Origin: an uncultured Clostridia bacterium
GTDB lineage: Bacteria; Bacillota; Clostridia; Christensenellales; UBA1242
Assembly (NCBI GenBank): GCA_937895935.1
Contig: CALBKX010000011.1
Coordinates: 1 to 39,044 of the forward strand
Length of the DNA: 39,044 bases
Direction: 5' to 3'
The notes beneath the pieces are model-generated. The model made no database searches and was not told the origin of the DNA. It worked only from the letters and a program-made list of their open reading frames with translations. The translations under genes were made by a program, and so were the position numbers. Of this stretch, positions 29,952 to 36,169 are shown in pieces (position 1 is the stretch's first letter; each line of letters opens with the position of its first letter).

Positions 29952-32078
29952 TCATACAGCCTCACAGACTGCATTATTCTTCTTGAAGTATTGTTGCCAA
30001 TACATATTTGAATTCTTTGGCAGATACCCTTGTTTGTACAGTTCATCATAGGCAGAATCATAAGGCAATATGGAAGCAACGTGAATTCCAATCCATTCTA
30101 TCCTGTCAGTTTCAATTGTATTGTACTTTCCTCTTATGTTGTCTATCACGTCTGAATTGATTGAACTGCTTGCATTCTTCATTACCTTATTATATTTGTC
30201 CCTGTTGCGTGTATATGCAGGCCAAGCCTTTGCAGTAGACATTTCTGTCAGATAAGCGTTTGCATACAGTTGCAATGTTTTCTCATCAGTGATTGATGAT
30301 GGTATCTTATTCAAGTCTATATTTTCCTCCAATTTTTCCAAATGGCCAAAAGTGTCATTTTCTATTTTTTCACTTTGCTTTTGCACTTTGATTTTGATAC
30401 TTTGGTCAGAAATGACACTTTGATTTTGAATACTTGATTTTGGATATTTGATATATCCATTCTTTTCTCTCCAACGCTTGATTGTACTTAATGAAATATT
30501 AATTCCTTGTTCCTTTAATAGTTCAATATTCTCTTTATCAGTTAATTGAGAATTGTAATATTGTTTAATAATGTCTTGTTTCATCTTTCTTGCTTTATTA
30601 TGTTTTTTATTTTTATGTTCTTCTGAAATAAAAGTGTCATTTTCTTCTACAAGTTGGCAATTCCAATATAATGTATCTCTTCTCTCTATTATATTCGGAT
30701 TGCTACTTTTGACACTTTTTGGGTAGTTGATTTTGTATTTGCGTTTAAAGTTGGTAAGTGAGCGTTGTGATACTTTGATACCATATTCCTTCATCATTGC
30801 AAGATTTTCTTTGTCTGTAAGGTTGAAGTCATATACACTACCTATTTCCTGTTCTTTTATAATACCTCTTACAATGTTTGCTGCCTGTCTTGCTGTAATG
30901 CCTTTTTCAGCCCAGTATGACTTATCAACCTTGAACTTGGGGTGTTTTACCTTTTTGGGGTTAATCTGTTCACTGGGAAGTTCTATTGCCCATTTAGCAA
31001 TGTTTATAAGCTCTTTGTTGCTCAATGCCTTGTCTTGGTTGTCATAGTAGTATTGTCTTTCACATACAAGGATATACAACAGATGTTCAAATGATATGTC
31101 ACGCTTGATTGCTCGCAATATGATTGCCGTGTTACACAATCTCTTTCTGCGTTGTTCACCATCCCTTATTGTCTTTACAACGGTTATTGTCTTGTCACCT
31201 ACCTTGTCCTTGTACCAGGGGCGTTTTATTTCATAATAATCTTCTGGTATAAGTGCATATCCATCTTCATAGTGCAAAGGTGTGGATATGAAGTATTCAA
31301 ATGTATTATGGTAATAAAATATAAAATCTTGCGGTGACATTGAATACAATGCCTTCACTACTGCATTATCACTAAAAGTGTCATTTTCTTCATTAAGCGC
31401 ATTTCCAATATAATGTACCTCTTCTCTATTATTATATTCGGATTGCCATTTTTGATACTTTTGACACTTTTGTGTTTTTGACACTTTCTGTTCGGATTTG
31501 ACACTTTTGAAAATGATACTTTTGCATTCAGTTGTTGATTGGAAACATTCAGAAGGAATGTCATAGGTTGTGTCTGTTATATACCATTGTGCATCTTGGG
31601 TTGTACCATACATCTGTTGTGCGCAAGACTGCATACAGTTGTCTTTCAGGTTGAGGTCTTGAGTCAACCATTTATATACATTGCAATACAATTCAGCACC
31701 CTTAATCTTTTCATTGAAGATATAAAGGAGTCTGTATCTGTTTCCCTTTATATTGTGTGAGAAGGTGGTATATGCTATTGTGGGCTTATATATCAGTGAG
31801 GAAATATATGTATCAAGGTCAACATCTGAATCATCAACATCAATGCCTATGAGTTGGGTATAACGGAAATTTTCAATCTTCTTGGTTGATTGTCCGAATT
31901 CCTCATCATAATCCTCAAAGCAATGTGTGATGCAATGACCTTGTGAAATATAATCAATAAGCTGTTGGATTGTTACCGTTTGTTTGAGATAACGTATTTG
32001 TGCCACTTCCTTTCCTTGTGGCTTTGTTGTGTAACCTTGAATTGAAATGCTGACCTTTAAGGTCTTGTTTAAGTTCAT
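29952..32078 (-). CDS. Primase-type replication initiator with embedded iteron elements (708 aa)
   Basis: Residues 1-185 look like an archaeo-eukaryotic-type primase/Prim-Pol domain: LIGIDVDDSD (Asp80, Asp82) as the metal-binding pair and SHNIKGNRYRLLY (107-119) as a second motif. Residues about 290-370 (DGEQRRKRLCN, then ALSNKELINIAKWA) resemble a PriCT-like helical domain. Two similar helix-turn-helix repeats follow at about 410-452 and 490-540, each with LTDKEN, KE-x-GI, S and a final YPKS; the C-terminal domain spans about 590-708. The stretches between domains (about 190-235, 453-483, 548-580) are encoded by iteron-hairpin or iteron elements. It probably opens and primes the phage origin. 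It is the first gene after a structured leader with an E-type promoter. Confidence 0.7.
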   Translation of the reverse strand: MNLNKTLKVSISIQGYTTKPQGKEVAQIRYLKQTVTIQQLIDYISQGHCITHCFEDYDEEFGQSTKKIENFRYTQLIGIDVDDSDVDLDTYISSLIYKPTIAYTTFSHNIKGNRYRLLYIFNEKIKGAELYCNVYKWLTQDLNLKDNCMQSCAQQMYGTTQDAQWYITDTTYDIPSECFQSTTECKSIIFKSVKSEQKVSKTQKCQKYQKWQSEYNNREEVHYIGNALNEENDTFSDNAVVKALYSMSPQDFIFYYHNTFEYFISTPLHYEDGYALIPEDYYEIKRPWYKDKVGDKTITVVKTIRDGEQRRKRLCNTAIILRAIKRDISFEHLLYILVCERQYYYDNQDKALSNKELINIAKWAIELPSEQINPKKVKHPKFKVDKSYWAEKGITARQAANIVRGIIKEQEIGSVYDFNLTDKENLAMMKEYGIKVSQRSLTNFKRKYKINYPKSVKSSNPNIIERRDTLYWNCQLVEENDTFISEEHKNKKHNKARKMKQDIIKQYYNSQLTDKENIELLKEQGINISLSTIKRWREKNGYIKYPKSSIQNQSVISDQSIKIKVQKQSEKIENDTFGHLEKLEENIDLNKIPSSITDEKTLQLYANAYLTEMSTAKAWPAYTRNRDKYNKVMKNASSSINSDVIDNIRGKYNTIETDRIEWIGIHVASILPYDSAYDELYKQGYLPKNSNMYWQQYFKKNNAVCEAV
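30345..30430. repeat. Iteron cluster E (hairpin-less)
   Basis: AAAAGTGTCATTTTC at the left and AAATGACACTTT at the right enclose degenerate repeats such as CACTTTG, ATACTTTGG and GCACTTTG. It lies in a linker of the primase gene (about residues 549-578), encoding Gln/Lys/Ser-rich sequence and ENDTF. No hairpin core is present, so this may be a decayed or alternative element. Confidence 0.55.
30629..30720. repeat. Iteron-hairpin element, copy C (inside the primase gene)
   Basis: The core at 30651-30708 pairs AAGTTGGCAA...AATATAAT with ATTATATT...TGCTACTT, and is flanked by AAAAGTGTCATTTTC and TTTTGACACTTTTT. On the coding strand it is read as NPNIIERRDTLYWNCQL and then EENDTF, without stops, between the two helix-turn-helix repeats. 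Confidence 0.8.
31374..31524. repeat. Iteron-hairpin element, copy D with extended iteron array (inside the primase gene)
   Basis: The core at 31395-31450 again has CCAATATAAT and ATTATATTCGGATTGC. On its right are five close iterons, variants of TTTTGACACTTTT and TTTTGATACTTTT, at about 12-21 nt spacing; one AAAAGTGTCATTTTC is on the left. It is read as QSEYNNREEVHYIGNAL and EENDTF, in a different frame from copy C, between the primase domain and the next domain. It is the densest iteron array in the window and the best origin candidate. Confidence 0.8.
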
Positions 32079-32138
32079 TCTTCATAATGTTATGCCTTTT
32101 ATTATTAAACCCTTGTGCATCTTTTATTTATTAAAAAT

Positions 32139-32217
32139 AAAAGGGGATTAAGAACGAAAGAAATAAAAAGCACACAAAAGAACAATCGTTCAACGGTTTG
32201 CAACCCGTTCCCCTTTT
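32139..32217 (-). promoter_or_regulatory. Structured leader of the primase gene
   Basis: In the minus-strand transcript AAAAGGGG (32217-32210) can pair with CCCCTTTT (32146-32139), enclosing two hairpins: AACGG/CCGTT at 32192-32209 and GAAC/GTTC at 32180-32191. The closing stem is followed by ATTTTTAATAAAT. It lies between promoter and start codon and might act as an attenuator or control RNA for initiator synthesis. Confidence 0.45.
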
Positions 32218-32218
32218 C

Positions 32219-32247
32219 ATATATAAATATCATCGAAATTCCAAAAG
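32219..32247 (-). promoter_or_regulatory. E-type promoter of the primase gene
   Basis: The minus strand reads CTTTTGGAATTTCGAT followed by GATATTTATATAT, aligning base for base with the other E-type sites. The expected leader is about 140 nt. Confidence 0.55.
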
Positions 32248-32420
32248 TGATAAACTTTCTTAATTTTTCTTCTGATTTTTGTAAATATACCACTTTTAAT
32301 GTTAACAACAAAATATTTTCGTTAATTTATAACATTCTGCTTTAACATTTATCTTTATCATTTGTGGCAATAATAAATCAATAATATAACGCCTATGAAG
32401 AAGTTGATAAAGGTTTCTTT

Positions 32421-32440
32421 TTATATCTTTATATACAAAT
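32421..32440 (+). promoter_or_regulatory. L-type phage promoter motif (plus strand)
   Basis: Reads ATATCTTTATATACAAA, about 25-40 nt before the gene at 32464. A second similar site (TTATCTTTATCAT) lies near 32349-32361. Confidence 0.45.
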
Positions 32441-32463
32441 AATGTATTATTATTGGAAAAAAT

Positions 32464-32838
32464 ATGAAACTATTAGACAAATTATCTGACAAGTTGGTTA
32501 ATCTCATTCCAACCAACACCACAAGCAAGAGAAAGACAGAATGGTATATGATGCAATATTATGTGCTATCTTCAACTGCATTGCTCTTATTAGCCATTAT
32601 AAGCGCACTGGCTGCATTATTCAGTTCATTGTGGTATGTTATCCCATTCGTTGTGTTTGCGTTGCTTATATGGTTTAATTTGAAGTTATGGGATAAGGTA
32701 TCAGATACCTTATTAATTATGATGTATGGCAATGGTTCAAACACAGATGAGAATGGAGATACTGTCAATATCGAAAAAATGGTGAATGCTCTCAATCTGC
32801 TGACTGACCAAATCGGCAGGATGGAAAACAAGGCATAA
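32464..32838 (+). CDS. Small two-helix membrane protein (124 aa)
   Basis: A basic N-terminus (MKLLDKLSDKLVNLIP) is followed by two adjacent membrane helices at about residues 33-55 (LSSTALLLLAIISALAALF) and 56-75 (LWYVIPFVVFALLIWFNL). A soluble C-terminus (NIEKMVNALNLLTDQIGRME) could form a short coiled coil. It resembles no family I can name. A hairpin follows it. Possible roles are superinfection exclusion or lysis support; neither can be shown from the sequence. Confidence 0.55.
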   Translation: MKLLDKLSDKLVNLIPTNTTSKRKTEWYMMQYYVLSSTALLLLAIISALAALFSSLWYVIPFVVFALLIWFNLKLWDKVSDTLLIMMYGNGSNTDENGDTVNIEKMVNALNLLTDQIGRMENKA

Positions 32839-32863
32839 CATTCTATGTTTTAATCAGTTATGA

Positions 32864-32878
32864 AACATTTGAAATGTT
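32864..32878. promoter_or_regulatory. Perfect 15-bp palindrome
   Basis: AACATTT G AAATGTT lies after the membrane-protein gene. It has the size and symmetry of a repressor operator, but no T-run follows, so termination is less likely. Confidence 0.3.
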
Positions 32879-32918
32879 AAAATTGTCCAGTATAAAAAAT
32901 TATCTGATATTTCCAAAT

Positions 32919-32977
32919 CTTTCTCCAAATATTTAACAATTATTATGATTTAATATTTGGAGAAAGGTTCTTTTTTG
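32919..32977 (+). terminator. Long inverted repeat overlapping a promoter
   Basis: CTTTCTCCAAATATT (32919-32933) pairs perfectly with AATATTTGGAGAAAG (32952-32966) across an 18-nt gap and is followed by GGTTCTTTTTT, so it can terminate the membrane-protein transcript. The right arm contains the -33 box of the next promoter. Confidence 0.55.
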
Positions 32978-32988
32978 TATTATCTTTG
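32956..32988 (+). promoter_or_regulatory. Bacteroidetes-type promoter
   Basis: TTTG at 32956-32959, 21 nt, then TATCTTTG at 32981-32988, an almost ideal host -33/-7 pair. It drives the 64-residue gene starting at 33037. Being read by host polymerase without a phage factor, it is suited to expression in the lysogen. Confidence 0.75.
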
Positions 32989-33036
32989 CAGTGCGATTGA
33001 GAAAACAAGTGTTTAACTTAATAAAATAATAAGATT

Positions 33037-33231
33037 ATGAAGAATTGTAAAATTAACAGTGAGGAATTGAAGAAAATGCAGGATTTCTTGTTTGGGATTA
33101 TCAAGAGCGAAGTTGAAAGAAAAGTAAAGGATGAGATTTATGATTTGGATGAGGATGGAACTCCTTACATTGACATTGAGTTCAGTGATAAATTCAATAA
33201 ACAAACCATTGCTGATTGTTTTTATTACTAA
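33037..33231 (+). CDS. Unknown small acidic protein (64 aa)
   Basis: A short acidic protein: a charged helix (SEELKKMQDFLFGIIKSEVE) followed by a strand-rich acidic part (IYDLDEDGTPYIDIEFSD). It has its own host-like promoter and a terminator, which suggests independent expression, perhaps in the prophage state. No repressor helix-turn-helix is visible and no family was recognised. Confidence 0.55.
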   Translation: MKNCKINSEELKKMQDFLFGIIKSEVERKVKDEIYDLDEDGTPYIDIEFSDKFNKQTIADCFYY

Positions 33232-33262
33232 ACTTTTTATATTGTTATTGTTAAATATCTAA

Positions 33263-33302
33263 TTTTTAATCCCCAAACACTTGATTGTGAATGGGGATTT
33301 TT
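33263..33302. terminator. Bidirectional terminator
   Basis: AATCCCCA pairs with TGGGGATT, with TTTTTC on the plus side and TTAAAAATT on the minus side. It separates the plus-strand small gene from the end of the minus-strand portal block. Confidence 0.75.
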
Positions 33303-33305
33303 CAT

Positions 33306-33890
33306 TTAACATTTGTTCTTGCACTTGTTAAGACTTCCTTTTTTAGGGAAATACATAAGAGGTTTGAAAGGTGTTTCATTCGTTCCCTCTTTTGGTTCAT
33401 ATTTGTCACAAAGACATTCCTGTTCTGGTCGCCACAATGGGTAAGTTTCCCTGCATCTGCAAAGGTATTGGATAAGCAAGTCTGTTGCCATTTCAGCTTT
33501 TTCTTTAATATCCAATTTGTACTCTGCAACCTCTTTCTCGTTCAGTGCCTCGCTGTTCTCACTGTGTTCCTTTACAATGCCTTTCTGGGTGATTGAATAG
33601 CTCAATGAACGAATTGCGAGGTAATCAGTCCAAAGGCTCAATGATGGTGCAATCTGAATGATAAGACCTTTGTTTTCTTCTGTTATATTACCAGTGCTTA
33701 TTTGTTCCTTCAATTCGTCAGTTAGTGGTTGGCCCAGAATAGGAATAATATAGAAAGGCTCGGACAATGCCACATAAGGCAATAACTTGTCAACCCCTAC
33801 ATTGCGTGATATGTTGCTATATAATTTAAGCAACTCTTCACTTATTAAGTGTGTTTCAGTCAGTTTCTTATTTCTCGGCATTGTCGGCAT
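33306..33890 (-). CDS. Head-tail connector-like protein (194 aa)
   Basis: It follows the portal gene with a 23-nt overlap. The N-terminal half (LISEELLKLYSNISRNVGVD, LLPYVALSEPFYIIPILGQP) is of the DUF6712 type found next to portal and capsid genes in Bacteroidetes phages, where it may serve as the adaptor ring under the portal. A helical middle (LSLWTDYLAIRSLSYSITQKG) fits connector proteins. The C-terminus has four cysteines (YLCRCRETYP, CLCDKY) and a basic end. It is the last gene of the minus-strand block. Confidence 0.6.
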   Translation of the reverse strand: MPTMPRNKKLTETHLISEELLKLYSNISRNVGVDKLLPYVALSEPFYIIPILGQPLTDELKEQISTGNITEENKGLIIQIAPSLSLWTDYLAIRSLSYSITQKGIVKEHSENSEALNEKEVAEYKLDIKEKAEMATDLLIQYLCRCRETYPLWRPEQECLCDKYEPKEGTNETPFKPLMYFPKKGSLNKCKNKC

Positions 33891-35031
33891 CTTTTAATTC
33901 ATTATTATCTGTATCAGTTACCTCTGCCTCAACAGCGTCATTGGAAGCGGTTTGACCTTCGAATTCCTTTCTTATGTCATAGTCCTTTATCTCCAACACT
34001 CTGGGATAACCATTCAATTGAAGCAAGAAGTTTATTTTATCCATTATAAAGTTTCTGTCCTCATCAATTACTGTCAGCTTATATTGCGTGTAGGCTGCAA
34101 TAATCTCATCTGATTTGGAACTGAATCCTGCGCTTGTAGCAAGTCCTGCAAGTATGGGTGAGGTTAATCTATTGGCTGCAACAATATACTTCAACACAAC
34201 GTCTGTAACGCTGTTATAGAGGTCTGCATCAACACTCTCTATGTTCTGAATTGTCGGTGCAACACCATTCTCACCGAATAACAATAATATGTTTCCAGCA
34301 TTGCTTTCACCACCGAATGATGCTTGCAATGCCTCATACAGTTCTTCTTTCTTTTCTTCTGTCGGTTCTGTCGGGTAATTGATTGAAAGGTTCGCACTGA
34401 AATTGTTCTTGATATAATTCAAATAATATTTGCTCAACGCAATGTCTGCAAGTATCCAGTTTGCCCCACTAAACCAACTTGGAATTGCATAATACAGTTC
34501 ATCAGGTTTATATTCCTTAAAATACATCAGATAAGGTTCACCCTTCTTAGGTGTTTCAATTCCAAATGCTTTTATCTCAACAATCGACTTGTTTCTTATT
34601 CCCTTTCTCCAATCGGCACAAATGAAATATTTTTCAATCTGATTATTGTCATTATATTGTCCCATTCTGACTTGTGCGACTGGTTGATGAAAGTAACTGA
34701 ATTTATTCCCGTCCTCATTCAATATTGCCTGAATTGCAAATGCACCAGTGTAAACATAATCAACAACGCACTTCTTGATTAATGAATACCAATCTTCAGT
34801 AAGGTTAGGCGTGAATATGCTTGCATCATAGTCAGCAATACCAGCACCACATATATATTTGATTTTATTACTTAGTATGCTGTTCTGTAAAGGACTTTCA
34901 CCAACCATATTGATAAGTCTCTGGGGAAATAGATTATCCCTGTCAAAGTTAATCCAATCCCTTTGGTTCTTATACCCGTCAATATAAGGCATATCAACTG
35001 AATAGTCCGACATATATATTTTAGATTTCAT
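33868..35031 (-). CDS. Portal protein (387 aa)
   Basis: Forms the ring through which DNA enters and leaves the head. Recognisable segments are an N-terminal NLFPQRLINMVGESPLQNSI, a middle region with membrane-free alpha/beta structure (IPSWFSGANWILADIALSKY), and KYIVAANRLTSPILAGLATS followed by GFSSKSDEIIAAYTQYKL, a portal hallmark in the clip/wing region. Length is normal for this group. It overlaps the preceding gene by 11 nt and the connector-like gene by 23 nt. Its place after the fibre genes, over 15 kb from the terminase on the circle, is unusual. Confidence 0.8.
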   Translation of the reverse strand: MKSKIYMSDYSVDMPYIDGYKNQRDWINFDRDNLFPQRLINMVGESPLQNSILSNKIKYICGAGIADYDASIFTPNLTEDWYSLIKKCVVDYVYTGAFAIQAILNEDGNKFSYFHQPVAQVRMGQYNDNNQIEKYFICADWRKGIRNKSIVEIKAFGIETPKKGEPYLMYFKEYKPDELYYAIPSWFSGANWILADIALSKYYLNYIKNNFSANLSINYPTEPTEEKKEELYEALQASFGGESNAGNILLLFGENGVAPTIQNIESVDADLYNSVTDVVLKYIVAANRLTSPILAGLATSAGFSSKSDEIIAAYTQYKLTVIDEDRNFIMDKINFLLQLNGYPRVLEIKDYDIRKEFEGQTASNDAVEAEVTDTDNNELKDADNAEK

Positions 35032-36169
35032 CTATTGAATACCATCCTTTATTAGTTATTATTTTACCATCAATAAGACAGAAACTTTCAGTTGGAGACC
35101 TTTTCAATCTAATTGACTGTGTGAAACGGTGGTTTATATGGTTGTAAAAGTAAATTATATCACCGTTGGCAACCAATGTAATATCCTCATTGAATTCTTC
35201 TTTAATCCATCTATAAGGAAATGTTTCATAACTGAATGTTCCATCATTGTATGTTAATCTCAAGTGGTTGAAATAAACATTGTTGCCAACAACAAAAATG
35301 TCTGCATATTTTGAACCAACACCCAATATATTATCAACATTGCCTTCCATTTCAAGCAACACTTCATCTGTTTCAAAGTTCCTTACTGATAATATATTAC
35401 TTCCATTGTTCCAATGTAAATAATATAATGTATCATTCAACAGGAACATTGCCATATTGTTTGATTTGGTCACTTTTTCAACCTCCTGTGTTTCCTCATT
35501 TATCACATAATGTTGCCAATATCTGCTTAAAGAATGAGGTTTGACATAAGTCTTTCCATTATGTGAAATTATGTCAAAATATTGGTAATCATTATCAACA
35601 ATTGTTGTTACCGTGTCATAATCCAACCTCTTTGTTTCAGCATTATAACTGTTCACCTTATATAATCCATTTGATTGTACAAAATATTCAGTATCACCTA
35701 CATTAAAGTGAACCACATTATATACATCGTTAGGATAAAAATCATAATATATCTGTTCAGTCCCCAAGAACTTGTAAGGTGTATAATAGTTTCCACTATC
35801 GTAATTGGTAGCCCAGTAATCATATTTGTTGGATTTATATATTACTGTAATCCTTCCTGTATTACTCCACCTTGAATTATATACTACCTTGTCAGGATTT
35901 TCCCCCACATCATTAATACCTGCATCATATTGTTCAAATGTGAGTACAAAACATCCATTTAATTCCGAAGTATTCTGCAATTGGAACAATGTATCATTTA
36001 TCTTGTTTATTCGAAGATATATACTTTTACTCGCAACAGTATAAGGGTGCAAGGTGAAATTATATAATGTTTCACCATTGGTATATACAAGGGTGCTACC
36101 TAAGTAACCCCTTGCAATATCACGTCCCAGATAGGGTTTGCATTTATGTCCTTTCAAATTTAAACTCAT
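35021..36169 (-). CDS. Putative receptor-binding beta-propeller-like protein (382 aa)
   Basis: A beta-rich, tyrosine- and asparagine-rich protein with recurring blade-like stretches (NMAMFLLNDTLYYLHWNNGS, VGNNVYFNHLRLTYNDG, VANGDIIYFYNHINH), suggesting a propeller or similar fold. The N-terminus (KPYLGRDIARGYLGSTLVY) resembles short segments preceding receptor-binding domains in Bacteroidetes-phage fibres. It overlaps the long fibre gene by 4 nt (ATGA) and the portal by 11 nt. It is likely the tip partner of the long fibre; the receptor is unknown. Confidence 0.55.
   Translation of the reverse strand: MSLNLKGHKCKPYLGRDIARGYLGSTLVYTNGETLYNFTLHPYTVASKSIYLRINKINDTLFQLQNTSELNGCFVLTFEQYDAGINDVGENPDKVVYNSRWSNTGRITVIYKSNKYDYWATNYDSGNYYTPYKFLGTEQIYYDFYPNDVYNVVHFNVGDTEYFVQSNGLYKVNSYNAETKRLDYDTVTTIVDNDYQYFDIISHNGKTYVKPHSLSRYWQHYVINEETQEVEKVTKSNNMAMFLLNDTLYYLHWNNGSNILSVRNFETDEVLLEMEGNVDNILGVGSKYADIFVVGNNVYFNHLRLTYNDGTFSYETFPYRWIKEEFNEDITLVANGDIIYFYNHINHRFTQSIRLKRSPTESFCLIDGKIITNKGWYSIDEI

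Larger units (their letters stand above)
32079..32463. other. Leader and divergent promoter region
   Basis: This 385-bp gap holds the structured leader of the primase gene, its E-type promoter, and on the plus strand one or two L-like motifs before the gene at 32464. No convincing gene lies in it. Confidence 0.6.

Noticed and set aside
32105..32311. Minus-strand frame of 68 codons before the primase gene
   Set aside because: It spans the promoter and folded leader of the primase gene; its sequence is the translation of those signals.
32395..32442. Fifteen-codon frame MKKLIKVSFYIFIYK before the membrane-protein gene
   Set aside because: Its second half overlaps the L-type promoter motif, so it probably lies upstream of the transcription start.
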